Source: Streptomyces sp. NBC_01408 (lineage in GTDB: Bacteria; Actinomycetota; Actinomycetes; Streptomycetales; Streptomycetaceae). From it: DNA of 64,000 bases. Positions 16,195-24,426 of this stretch are shown in pieces. The first letter of the stretch is position 1. Each line of letters starts with the position of its first letter. The stretch covers positions 310,001 to 374,000 of the forward strand of contig NZ_JAPEPJ010000002.1 in assembly GCF_026340255.1 (NCBI RefSeq), in the 5' to 3' direction. A program made the position numbers and the translations under genes. The notes below the pieces were generated by a model. It did not search any database. It was not told the DNA's origin and saw only the letters and a program-made list of their open reading frames with translations.

Positions 16195-16340
16195 CGGATC
16201 CGACCCGTTCGACGGCGTCCCGCCCGACGGCGAGAGCGAGGGAGTCGGGCCGCAGCAGCAGCCGGTCGAGGATCACCTCGGTCTGGAGGTTTGCGAGAGC
16301 GGCTCCGATGCAGCGGTGCGCGCCGAGGTTGGCGACATAC
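16195..16340 (-). pseudogene. Cytochrome P450 C-terminal fragment
   Basis: A minus-strand frame here reads LGAHRCIGAALANLQTEVIL followed by DRLLLRPDSLALAVGRDAVERV. That is the P450 heme loop (Cys codon at 16310-16312, in AHRCIGAALA), the L-helix and the start of the C-terminal sheet. The rest of a P450 (about 340 residues) is absent: upstream the same frame is not P450-like, and the C-terminus drifts into unrelated sequence. This is a decayed relic, distinct from the intact P450 at 13350-14546, whose loop reads IHLCLGAQLA. It shows gene loss in this stretch. The rest of 16069-16731 holds no supported gene. Confidence 0.7.
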
Positions 16341-16356
16341 AGCGCGAGACCCATAA

Positions 16357-16622
16357 CGCCACTGTGGCGCATGGATGGCGCCACTGCGATCCGGGGCGGA
16401 ACCAACTCGTGGCGATACCCGGTCCCGCCTCCCCCAAGAGACCAATGAGCTGCGGAGATTTGCCCCCACGGAGGGGTCAGGGGGCAGTCGGCACAGCCCC
16501 CACGACTGGCGGCACACCCCCTCCTCCAGCCAAGCCATTGGCGCTGACATCCGCCACGAGACGCCACACCATGACGCCAACTGGTTGCATCGGAGCCAAC
16601 ATGGTGCCAATGTGGTGCCACA
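16357..16622. promoter_or_regulatory. TGGYGCCA-type motif cluster upstream of the MMPL gene
   Basis: A perfect inverted repeat CGCCAC-t-GTGGCG (16357-16369) is followed by TGGCGCCACT (16376-16385), TGGCGCTG (16539-16546), GACGCCACAC (16560-16569), TGACGCCAAC (16572-16581), TGGTGCCAAT (16602-16611) and TGGTGCCACA (16613-16622). The last two are 11 bp apart, one helical turn. The core matches the phased array before the GtrA-like gene, so the same regulator may govern both genes. None is encoded nearby. Confidence 0.45.
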
Positions 16623-16731
16623 CGGTCCGAAGCCCGCACAGCTGCCGGACCTGTCACTGCTTCGCGACCGCACGAGCCGTCGGCCGTGCGGTCCCCCGTT
16701 CACCACCGATCCGACAGGAGCCCGATTCGCC

Positions 16732-18972
16732 GTGGCCACTTTCCTCTACAAGCTGGGCCGCCTCGCCTTCCGGCGGCGGGGCTCGATCGCACTGCTGTGG
16801 GCGCTGGTCCTCGGCGGGGTGATCGTCGCCGCCTCCACCGCACCGCCGCCGCCCGCCGACACGTTCTCGATGCCGGGTACCGAATCCCAGAAGGCTTTCG
16901 ACCTGCTCAAGGAGAAGTTCCCCGCCGCGAGCGCCGACGGTGCGAGCGCCCGGGTGGTCATCCGCACCCCCAACGGTGAGAGCATCTCCGGCGCCGGACG
17001 CAAGGCAGCCGTCTCGGGGCTCGTCTCCGACCTGGCCAAGGCTCCCGAGGTGGCCGCCGTCACCGACCCGTACCCGGCCGGCGCCGTCAGCAAGGACGGC
17101 ACCACCGCCTACGCGGTCGTCACGTACAAGGTCGCCGCCACCGCACTGACCGACAAGGAACACGACGCGCTCACACAGGCCTTCGACAAGGCCCGCGACA
17201 CGGGCCTGACCGTCGAAGCCGGCGGTGACGCCATCAAGATCGACGCCGCGATGGGCGGCGCCGAGGGCATCGGCATCCTCATCTCGGCCATAGTCCTGCT
17301 GATCACCTTCGGCTCGCTGATCGCCGCCGGCATGCCCCTGCTCACCGCCCTCATCGGCATCGGCGTCGGCATCAGCGGGATCACCGCGCTCGGCAGCACC
17401 CTCGGCCTGTCCGCGACCACGTCCACGCTGGCCATGATGATCGGCCTCGCCGTCGGCATCGACTACGCCCTGTTCATCATCTCCCGCTACCGCTCCGAGA
17501 TCGCCGAGGGCCACGAGCGTCAGGAGGCCGCCGGACGCGCCGTCGGCACCGCCGGATCGGCCGTCGTCTTCGCCGGCCTCACCGTCATCATCGCGCTCGC
17601 CGGACTCGCCGTGGTGAACATCCCCATGCTCACCAAGATGGGCATGGCCGCCGCCGGTACGGTCGCCGTCGCCGTCCTCATCGCGATCACCCTCGTACCC
17701 GCGCTCCTCGGCTTCGCACCGGTCAAGGTACTGCGCCGCATCGACCGCAAGGCAGTCACCGGCAAGGCGCTCACTGCCCGGCAGCAGCGCAAGGCCGACA
17801 AGGAAGCCGCACGGATGAAGCCCAACCTGGGGACCCGCTGGGCCCGTTACGTCATGCGCCATCCGGTGGCGGTCCTGCTCGTCGGCGTGCTCGGCCTGGG
17901 CGCGGTCGCGCTGCCCGCCGCCAGCCTGGAACTCGGGCTGCCCGGCGAGGGCACGATGGCCGCCGAGACCACCCAGCGCAAGGCGTACGACATGCTGTCG
18001 GAGTCCTTCGGCCCCGGCTTCAACGGACCGCTGATGATCACGGTGAGCGCCAGGGACGCCGCGTCAGCGGCCGGCCCCACCGGTCGGGCGCTGGCCGAGT
18101 TGGAGGGCGTCGCCTCCGTCTCACCTGCCGTACCCAACACCACGAACGACACCGCGATCCTGAACCTCATCCCGAGCACCGGGCCCACGGACCACGCGAC
18201 CGAGGAACTGGTCCGCTCCCTCCGCGACCGCGTCGCGGCCATCGAGTCCGACACGGGTGCGGACGAGATCCTCGTGACCGGCCAGACCGCGATGTTCATC
18301 GACTTCTCCAAGACCCTCGACGACGCCCTGGTTCCGTATCTCGCGCTCGTCGTGGGCCTCGCCTTCCTCCTCCTGGTGCTCGTCTTCCGCTCGATCCTCG
18401 TCCCGCTCAAGGCCGCCCTCGGCTTCCTCCTGTCCGTCAGCGCGGCCCTCGGAGCCGTGGTCGCGGTCTTCCAGTGGGGCTGGCTCGCCGACGTCTTCGG
18501 CGTCAAGGAGGCCGGACCCATCATGAGTACGATGCCGATCTTCATGATCGGTGTGGTGTTCGGCCTCGCGATGGACTACGAGGTGTTCCTGGTCAGCCGG
18601 ATGCGGGAGGCGTACGTCCACGGCGCGCGGCCCGGCGAGGCCGTCATCACCGGATTCCGCTACGGCGGGCGCGTGGTCAGCGCGGCCGCGATCATCATGA
18701 TCAGCGTCTTCTCCGGCTTCATCACCGAACAGAACGACCTCATCAAGATGATCGGCTTCGCCCTGGCCACGGCCGTCCTCTTCGACGCCTTCGTCGTCCG
18801 CATGGCCATCGTCCCGGCCCTCTTCGCCCTCCTCGGCAAGTCGGCCTGGTGGCTCCCCGAGTGGCTCGACCGGATCCTGCCGAAAGTGGACGTGGAGGGC
18901 GCGAAGCTGGACGCCGCGGCCCCGGCCGCCCGCCGCGAACGCGAGCCCCAGTTCTCGGACTCCTCCCGCTGA
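16732..18972 (+). CDS. MMPL family (RND superfamily) transporter
   Basis: A 746-aa polytopic protein. The GTG at 16732 (VATFLYKLGRLAFRRR) has AGGAG 12 nt upstream. The layout is TM1, a large external loop (about 45-185), five helices, a cytoplasmic Lys/Arg-rich stretch near 330-370, then the second TM-loop-TM5 half. Proton-relay regions are visible as GLAVGIDYALFIISRYR in half one and FGLAMDYEVFLVSRMRE in half two. MMPL proteins export lipids, siderophores or drugs; 746 aa is the usual Streptomyces size. It is monocistronic, with operator-like motifs upstream and a perfect terminator after the stop. Confidence 0.93.
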   Translation: MATFLYKLGRLAFRRRGSIALLWALVLGGVIVAASTAPPPPADTFSMPGTESQKAFDLLKEKFPAASADGASARVVIRTPNGESISGAGRKAAVSGLVSDLAKAPEVAAVTDPYPAGAVSKDGTTAYAVVTYKVAATALTDKEHDALTQAFDKARDTGLTVEAGGDAIKIDAAMGGAEGIGILISAIVLLITFGSLIAAGMPLLTALIGIGVGISGITALGSTLGLSATTSTLAMMIGLAVGIDYALFIISRYRSEIAEGHERQEAAGRAVGTAGSAVVFAGLTVIIALAGLAVVNIPMLTKMGMAAAGTVAVAVLIAITLVPALLGFAPVKVLRRIDRKAVTGKALTARQQRKADKEAARMKPNLGTRWARYVMRHPVAVLLVGVLGLGAVALPAASLELGLPGEGTMAAETTQRKAYDMLSESFGPGFNGPLMITVSARDAASAAGPTGRALAELEGVASVSPAVPNTTNDTAILNLIPSTGPTDHATEELVRSLRDRVAAIESDTGADEILVTGQTAMFIDFSKTLDDALVPYLALVVGLAFLLLVLVFRSILVPLKAALGFLLSVSAALGAVVAVFQWGWLADVFGVKEAGPIMSTMPIFMIGVVFGLAMDYEVFLVSRMREAYVHGARPGEAVITGFRYGGRVVSAAAIIMISVFSGFITEQNDLIKMIGFALATAVLFDAFVVRMAIVPALFALLGKSAWWLPEWLDRILPKVDVEGAKLDAAAPAARREREPQFSDSSR

Positions 18973-18990
18973 ACACCACACGACCCGACG

Positions 18991-19024
18991 GACCGGCCCG
19001 GCTGTGACAACAGCCGGGCCGGTC
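18991..19024 (+). terminator. Rho-independent-type terminator after MMPL
   Basis: A perfect 14-bp stem GACCGGCCCGGCTG (18991-19004) with loop TGACAA and arm 19011-19024, starting 19 nt after the MMPL stop codon. No U-tract follows, as is usual in Streptomyces. Confidence 0.85.
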
Positions 19025-19147
19025 CGCGGGCGCGTGGCGATCGCCGGCCGAACCGGACCGAACCGGACCGATCAAGGCGTTGCTACTCGGTAGAGGATGA
19101 GTACCTGCGCCCTGACGGGCGTTCGGGTGAGCGAGAACACTGGGGCC

Positions 19148-19558
19148 ATGCGCAATCAACTGCAGAAGCCCGCTCCCCACCTCTCGGCGACCTTGGCGCT
19201 GGCCGGCCTGACGGTGGCGCTGTGGGCTGCCTGGCTGGGCTGGGACCAGCACCGTGACGTGCACCCCGACGGCTCGACGACCGGCCCCTACGAGGCGTGG
19301 CAGGTGATCGGGCTCGTGCTGACCCTGCTGGTACCGGTGTACTGGGCCGCTTCCCGGCAGTACATCGTGGCTGCGGTGCTCGGCACCAGCTCCGGGCTGA
19401 CCGCTGCCGCCTGGTACGACTGGTCGGACGATGGGAGTGGGCTCTTCGTGATCGGCGTGGGCATGGTCATGATCGGGAGCCTGATGGTGACCGGCCTCCT
19501 TTCGCTCTTGATCGCCTCCTGGACGCGCAGGGCCGGAAGCAGCCGTCCTGGACACTGA
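19148..19558 (+). CDS. Hypothetical four-helix membrane protein
   Basis: A 136-aa protein from the ATG at 19148 (MRNQLQKPAPHLSATLALAG). Helices are ATLALAGLTVALWAAWLGW, EAWQVIGLVLTLLVPVYWAA, YIVAAVLGTSSGLTAAAWY and GVGMVMIGSLMVTGLLSLLIA. A short acidic/His loop WDQHRDVHPDGSTTGPYE separates the first two. I do not recognise a named family. It lies alone between the MMPL terminator and a convergent reductase gene, with no operon partner to hint at function. The GC third-position pattern and helix spacing support a real gene. Confidence 0.65.
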   Translation: MRNQLQKPAPHLSATLALAGLTVALWAAWLGWDQHRDVHPDGSTTGPYEAWQVIGLVLTLLVPVYWAASRQYIVAAVLGTSSGLTAAAWYDWSDDGSGLFVIGVGMVMIGSLMVTGLLSLLIASWTRRAGSSRPGH

Positions 19559-19647
19559 TCCTCGTCTGGTGGGCCAGCCGTCTCCGGCTTCACCGGGCAG
19601 GTTCCCGGCCAGGGTGGCGGCGCGCACAGCGTCCGGTACGGCCTGGT

Positions 19648-20241
19648 TCAGGCGAGCAGCGCGGCGGCCTCCCGGCGTGCCTCGTTCAGCCAGGCCGCGC
19701 GTTGCCCGTCGTCGGAGTCGGTGACGGTACGGAAGACGACCCGGCGTACGTCGGCAACTCCTGTGAACGGCAGGACACATGCCGCCCAGATCCTGTGCAG
19801 CGGGTCGCCGAACTCGCTCTCCTCGCGATCGGCGGGAGTGTCGGAGGTGTTCAGGACGAGGGCCCTGCCGGCCTTCAGGAGCCCGGCGGGCTCACCCTCC
19901 GCGGTGCCCAGTTTGTAGGCGACACCGGGTGCGAACACGCGCTGCACCCAGCCGGCGAGGACGGCGGGTGGCATACCCCACCAGTTCGGGTGGACGAATA
20001 CCAGGGCGTCAAGGCTCGCCACCTCCGTCCGGTGGAGCGCCAGCTGCGGATCCTGGGCCGGTGACGCCGCCTCGACCGTCCCCGTCTCAACGGCGGACAA
20101 CAGCGGATCGAACCCTTCGGCGTGGAGATCGTGCGCCAGTACCTGGCAGCCTCGCCCGCACAGTTCCTCCACGACCGCATCGAATACGGCGTGGTTGAAG
20201 CTCCCCGGCCGCGGATGTGCGAGATACACCCCTACACGCAT
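19648..20241 (-). CDS. NAD(P)H-dependent flavin oxidoreductase (NQO1/KefF-like)
   Basis: A 197-aa flavodoxin-fold protein. The ATG at 20241 is preferred, with GGGGGA 7 nt upstream, over an in-frame TTG 21 nt further out. Signatures are YLAHPRPGSFNHAVFDAVVEE (phosphate loop), DALVFVHPNWWGMPPAVLAGW (flavin and NAD(P)H contact) and VQRVFAPGVAY. The family reduces quinones or nitro compounds, or regulates KefC. With no antiporter adjacent, a detoxifying reductase is likelier. Transcribed alone, convergent to the preceding membrane protein gene. Confidence 0.88.
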   Translation of the reverse strand: MRVGVYLAHPRPGSFNHAVFDAVVEELCGRGCQVLAHDLHAEGFDPLLSAVETGTVEAASPAQDPQLALHRTEVASLDALVFVHPNWWGMPPAVLAGWVQRVFAPGVAYKLGTAEGEPAGLLKAGRALVLNTSDTPADREESEFGDPLHRIWAACVLPFTGVADVRRVVFRTVTDSDDGQRAAWLNEARREAAALLA

Positions 20242-20492
20242 GATCCGTCCCCCTGTCGACAAGAGCCGTCATCGGCTGCTGATCCGTGCGGGCGTGCGGG
20301 CTTGGACAGCTGCTCCCCCACCGGCTGATCGCCATTATCCGCGAGGCACAACTACGTCCGGACATGCGAAGCCTTCGGCTGGATGCTGCAATGGTTGCGG
20401 GGGTCGTCCGTCGCCGTATGCCGTGGCGTGCGCCCCTGGCCCCACGGGCTGTGGGCACGGCCCAGACCGCAATCCGCTCGTGAGGAGTGGCA

Positions 20493-20954
20493 ATGAGCGT
20501 CGACATCGAGGACATGGGTCCCATCGACTACCTGATCGTCGAATTCCCGGGCAGCCACATGACGGGCGAGGGTCTGCCCCTGCTCGTCGACCTCGTCGAT
20601 CGCGGCCTCATCCGCATCCTGGACCTGGAGTTCGTCCGGAAGGACAGTGACGGCTCGGTCTTCGCGGTCGAACTGAGGGACCTCGGAGGCGAGGTCGACC
20701 TGTCCGTCTTCGAAGGAGCCACCTCCGGACTGCTCGGCCAGGACGACATCGACGAGGCGGGGACAGCGCTCGCTCCCGGCAACTCCGCCGCGGTCCTCGT
20801 GTACGAGAACGTGTGGGCCGCCCCGCTGGCCCGGGCGTGGCGGCGCGCCGGCGCCCAGATGGTGGCGAGCGGCCGCATCCCCGTCCAGGCCCTGCTGGCC
20901 TCCCTTGAGGCGGGCGAGTCGTCGACGGCCCCCGGCGGACCGGCTGCCGCCTGA
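20493..20954 (+). CDS. DUF6325 family protein
   Basis: A 153-aa protein from the ATG at 20493, preceded by GAGGAG; a GTG 6 nt earlier is a weaker option. The sequence opens with MGPIDYLIVEFPGSHMTGEG, then GLIRILDLEFVRKDSDGSV, SSGLLGQDDIDEAG-like (here TSGLLGQDDIDEAG), VLVYENVWAAPLARAWRRAG and the final SGRIPVQALLASLE. These blocks are, to my knowledge, the DUF6325 pattern, a relative of DUF1269. The next gene encodes a SHOCT protein, and this pair recurs in actinobacteria, suggesting a shared stress or oligomerisation role. No membrane segments. Function unknown. Confidence 0.8.
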   Translation: MSVDIEDMGPIDYLIVEFPGSHMTGEGLPLLVDLVDRGLIRILDLEFVRKDSDGSVFAVELRDLGGEVDLSVFEGATSGLLGQDDIDEAGTALAPGNSAAVLVYENVWAAPLARAWRRAGAQMVASGRIPVQALLASLEAGESSTAPGGPAAA

Positions 20955-21019
20955 ACACTCCGGCCCTTGCGACCCCGGTCGCTTCGGTCCACCCGTACAG
21001 CTCTGGGAGATGAGCGACC

Positions 21020-21307
21020 ATGCCTGGACTCCTTCGTGGCGTCGCCCGTACGGCCGTGGTGGCCGGAACCGCCACCGCGGTGTCGAACCGCGTCTCGCGC
21101 CGGCAGGCCGGCCGATGGTCCCAGCAGGGACAGCCGCAGGCGTACGAGCAGCAGCCCCCGCCCGCCCCGGCCGCACCGCCCGCCGCAGCACCCGGTGACG
21201 ACATGACCACCAAGATCGACCAGCTCAAAAAGCTTGGCGACCTGAAGGCCCAAGGCATCTTGACCGAGGAGGAGTTCGCGGCGGAGAAGGCCAAACTCCT
21301 TGCCTGA
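21020..21307 (+). CDS. SHOCT domain protein
   Basis: A 95-aa protein: an N-terminal GLLRGVARTAVVAGTATAVSNRV segment of moderate hydrophobicity, a Gln/Pro/Ala-rich linker (about 33-60), and a C-terminal SHOCT motif (62-95) reading IDQLKKLGDLKAQGILTEEE and ending EKAKLLA. SHOCT is a short oligomerisation domain that joins many unrelated proteins. It sits 65 nt after the DUF6325 gene and just upstream of the ClC gene, all on the plus strand, so a small operon is probable. Confidence 0.88.
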   Translation: MPGLLRGVARTAVVAGTATAVSNRVSRRQAGRWSQQGQPQAYEQQPPPAPAAPPAAAPGDDMTTKIDQLKKLGDLKAQGILTEEEFAAEKAKLLA

Positions 21308-21343
21308 GACGGACGTCCGGCAACCGAAGGCGGGACACATCCC

Positions 21344-22741
21344 ATGACGGCGTCGGATCCGCGCCCCGCAGCGCCTTCCGGAGGGACACAGCCCGAAGAG
21401 GCTGACCGGCTGGGTGAACTGCTGCGCAGTCCTGGCTATTTCAAGGCGCTCGTGTTCTGCGCCCTCATTGGTGTTCCGGTGTCGCTGGTCGCGTTCTGGT
21501 TCCTGGTCGCACTCCACGAGCTGGAGCACCTGATGTGGGACGGTCTGCCGCAGACTCTGGGGTGGGACGCCCCGCCCTGGTGGTGGCCGTTGCCGTTGCT
21601 GCTCGTGGCCGGCGTGACCGTCGGGCTCGTGGTCACCCACCTGCCCGGCGCCGGCGGCCACATCCCCGCCTCGGGACTCCACACGGGCGGTATCTCGCCG
21701 AAAGCCCTGCCCGGCGTGATCCTGGCCGCCGTGCTCAGCCTTCCCCTTGGTGCCACCCTCGGACCGGAGGCTCCGTTGATCGCCCTGGGCGGCGGCCTGG
21801 CGCTGCTCTTCAGGGATCTGGCGCAGGTGCCGGCGACCGCCCGGGGCACCGCACTCCTGGGCGCGGCGGGAGCAGCGGCGGCGGTCGCGGTGATCTTCGG
21901 GAGCCCGCTGATCGCGGCGGTGATGCTCATTGAGGTGGCCGGGGTGGGCGGGCCACAGCTGTTCGCGGTCATGTTGCCCGCGCTGCTGTCGAGCGGGGTC
22001 GGCTCACTCGTGTTCACCGGCTTCGGCCGCTGGACCGGCTTCGATGCGCCCAGCCTCTCCGTGAAGGTGGGCGTGCCCCTTCCGCGGCTCGATGCCGGGG
22101 ACGTGCTCTGGGCGATCCTGATGGCCGTGGCCATCGGTGTCGTGGTACATCTGATCATGCACGGGGGGCAACTGACCTCGCGGTTCGTCGCGAAACGTCC
22201 CGTCGTCCACACCGCCCTGTGCGCCCTGGCAGCCGGCGTCTGCGCCGCCGTGTACGCGCTCACCACCGGCCGGTCGCCCGCGAACGTGGCGTCCTCCGGC
22301 CAGGGGACGCTGAGCCAGCTGGCTGCCGATCCGCATGCCTGGGGGGTCGGGGCCCTGATCGCCGTGCTGCTCTGCACCGGCGTCGCCTATTCCCTGTGCC
22401 TGGGCAGCCTGCGGGGCGGCCCCGTGTTCCCGTCGCTGTTCCTGGGCTGTGCGGTGGGTGTCCTGCTCGCGCCCCTTCCGGGCCTGGGGGTCGTACCGGC
22501 AATGGCCGCGGGCATGGCAGCCGCTACGACCAGTGCCTTGCGGCTGCCGGTCAGCAGCATCGTGCTCGTCGTCCTGGTGCTCGACAGTGTCGCCATGACC
22601 CCCGTGGTGATCCTGGCGGCCGTCGTGGCCTTCGTGACGACCCAGTTGCTTCAGCGCGGTTCCGCCGTTCCGCCCGTCGGCGGACCTGGGGAAGCGCCGA
22701 CCGCCCGTCCCCCCGCCTCCGGCGCGTCCGGCTCCGTTTGA
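21344..22741 (+). CDS. ClC family chloride/anion channel or antiporter
   Basis: A 465-aa membrane protein with two inverted halves and about 10-12 helices. Filter regions are recognisable but divergent: GAGGHIP where GSGIP is classic, GPEAP where GREGP is classic, and GGPVFPSLFLG for GxFxP. No Glu occupies the usual gating position of GREGP; the Glu in GPEAP is shifted by a residue and may serve. The start at 21344 leaves 36 nt after the SHOCT stop. It probably moves Cl- or another anion, perhaps in acid response together with the neighbouring stress proteins. Whether channel or exchanger cannot be decided. Confidence 0.85.
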   Translation: MTASDPRPAAPSGGTQPEEADRLGELLRSPGYFKALVFCALIGVPVSLVAFWFLVALHELEHLMWDGLPQTLGWDAPPWWWPLPLLLVAGVTVGLVVTHLPGAGGHIPASGLHTGGISPKALPGVILAAVLSLPLGATLGPEAPLIALGGGLALLFRDLAQVPATARGTALLGAAGAAAAVAVIFGSPLIAAVMLIEVAGVGGPQLFAVMLPALLSSGVGSLVFTGFGRWTGFDAPSLSVKVGVPLPRLDAGDVLWAILMAVAIGVVVHLIMHGGQLTSRFVAKRPVVHTALCALAAGVCAAVYALTTGRSPANVASSGQGTLSQLAADPHAWGVGALIAVLLCTGVAYSLCLGSLRGGPVFPSLFLGCAVGVLLAPLPGLGVVPAMAAGMAAATTSALRLPVSSIVLVVLVLDSVAMTPVVILAAVVAFVTTQLLQRGSAVPPVGGPGEAPTARPPASGASGSV

Positions 22742-22869
22742 GCTCGTCACCGTACCTCTGCCGCAGGGTCACCGAGGTGCGCTGCGGCATGCGTGCGCCG
22801 AGAGTGGAAGGAAGTACCCGGTCGGAGAACGGCCGGACGGGGCAGGTCGTACTGCGCGAGGGAGGCCGT

Positions 22870-24426
22870 ATGGCGCGTGACCACGTGAGGGAGCCCGTGC
22901 GGGCACCGCCGCGCGAAGTCCGGCCCGGAAAGACGCATCCAGCCCCGTCCGGTCAGGGTGAGCCGGAAGCCCGCCCGGCGGGAGCGCCCGCTTCCGTGGT
23001 ACTCGTGACAGGCGTGGCGGGGTCGGGGAAGTCCACGGTGGCGCTGCTGCTGGCCGACCGGCTCGGCTGGGCCTACCAGGACGCGGACGAGTTCCACACG
23101 CCGGCGAACCGGGCCAGGATGGCGGCCGGCGAGGCCCTGTCCGACGAGGACAGGCGCCCGTGGCTGGCCGCCGTCGCGGCGTGGATCGACCGGCGGATCG
23201 CAGCTCGGAAACCCGCTGTCGTCGCCTGCTCCGCGCTCAAGCGCGCCCATCGGGACCAACTGGCCGGGGGACGGCCTGAAGTCCGGCTGGTCCACCTGCA
23301 CGGTTCACGGCAACTCATCCGGTCCCGGCTGCTGTCCCGGCACGGGCACTTCTTCCCCGCACAGCTGCTGGACAGCCAGTTCGCCGATCTCCAGGAGCCG
23401 GAGCCCGACGAGCACGCGTACGTCGTGGAGGTGGACCAGCCCCCGGATGCCGTGGCCGCAGCCGTCCTCGCCCTGCTCGGCACCAGCACCAGCACCAGCA
23501 CCAGCACCAGCACGGCATCAGGAGAACAGTGGCAGCTGCGCCACGGCGCGCAGGCGGCGGTGGTGGTCGAGCTGGGCGGCGCCCTGCGGCACTACGAGGT
23601 GGGCGGACGACCGCTTCTCGACGGATTCGCCGCCCACGAGCCGATCACCGGCGGGCGCGGGCAGCTGCTCGTGCCCTGGCCGAACCGGGTGGCCGGCGGA
23701 CGGTACGGATTCGGTGGCGACAACCAGCAACTCCCGCTCACCGAACCGGAGAAGGGCAACGCGATCCACGGCCTCCTGAGGTGGGTACCGTGGCGGCTGC
23801 TCGGCCGCGGCGAGGACACGGTCACGCTGGGCACCACCCTCTTCCCGCAGCCGGGATACCCCTACCACCTGGAAGTCTCCGCCGAGTACCGGCTGGGCCC
23901 GGAGGGGCTCGAGACCACCGTCACCACCGTCAACGTGGGGGGCACCGCCGCACCCTACGGCGTGGGCCAGCACCCCTATCTGACCGTGGGCACCGACCTC
24001 GTGGACACCGCGCTGCTGACCGTGCCGGCCCGCTACCGGCTCAGCACCGACGAACACGGCCTGCCGACCGGTGAGGAGCCGGTCGAGGGCACGGCGTACG
24101 ACTTCCGCACCGCCCGGCCCATCGGCGAACAGCGCCTGGACACCGCGTACACCGGGCTCGACCGGGACCCCGACGGCCACTGCGTGGTACGGCTGTCGCA
24201 CCCTTCGGGGCGGCACGGAACCGACGTACGGCTCATCGAGGGCGTCCGGTACGTGCAGGTGTACACCGGGGACACGCTGCCGGGTGCAGGGCGGCGGCGC
24301 GGTGTCGCCATCGAGCCGATGTCCTGCCCGGCCGACGCCTTCCGCAGCGGCACGGCGCTCACCGTCCTGGAACCGGGCGACACCCATGTCTTCCGGTGGG
24401 CCCTGGCCCCGTGGGGATCGTGGTGA
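22870..24426 (+). CDS. Gluconokinase-aldose 1-epimerase fusion protein
   Basis: A 518-aa two-domain protein; the ATG at 22870 has GAGGGAGG upstream. Residues 42-203 are a GntK-type kinase: Walker A GVAGSGKST (48-56), DADEFHTPANRARMAAG, a Lid-like CSALKRAHRDQLAGG, and HFFPAQLLDSQFADLQEPEP (gluconate to 6-phosphogluconate). A Thr-Ser repeat linker (205-214) leads to a GalM-like mutarotase (about 220-518) with His300 (AIHGLL), His368 (GQHPY) and Glu482 (AIEPMS), the expected catalytic set. The reading frame is continuous across the join. Joining sugar-anomer conversion to gluconate phosphorylation is unusual, and neighbours include sugar oxidoreductases. It overlaps the next gene by 4 nt. Confidence 0.88.
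   Translation: MARDHVREPVRAPPREVRPGKTHPAPSGQGEPEARPAGAPASVVLVTGVAGSGKSTVALLLADRLGWAYQDADEFHTPANRARMAAGEALSDEDRRPWLAAVAAWIDRRIAARKPAVVACSALKRAHRDQLAGGRPEVRLVHLHGSRQLIRSRLLSRHGHFFPAQLLDSQFADLQEPEPDEHAYVVEVDQPPDAVAAAVLALLGTSTSTSTSTSTASGEQWQLRHGAQAAVVVELGGALRHYEVGGRPLLDGFAAHEPITGGRGQLLVPWPNRVAGGRYGFGGDNQQLPLTEPEKGNAIHGLLRWVPWRLLGRGEDTVTLGTTLFPQPGYPYHLEVSAEYRLGPEGLETTVTTVNVGGTAAPYGVGQHPYLTVGTDLVDTALLTVPARYRLSTDEHGLPTGEEPVEGTAYDFRTARPIGEQRLDTAYTGLDRDPDGHCVVRLSHPSGRHGTDVRLIEGVRYVQVYTGDTLPGAGRRRGVAIEPMSCPADAFRSGTALTVLEPGDTHVFRWALAPWGSW
23481..23510 (+). repeat. In-frame hexanucleotide tandem repeat (CACCAG)x5
   Basis: Five perfect CACCAG units encode an alternating Thr-Ser linker between the kinase and epimerase domains. 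Unit gain or loss keeps frame and alters only linker length. The next unit has decayed to CACGGC. Confidence 0.9.
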
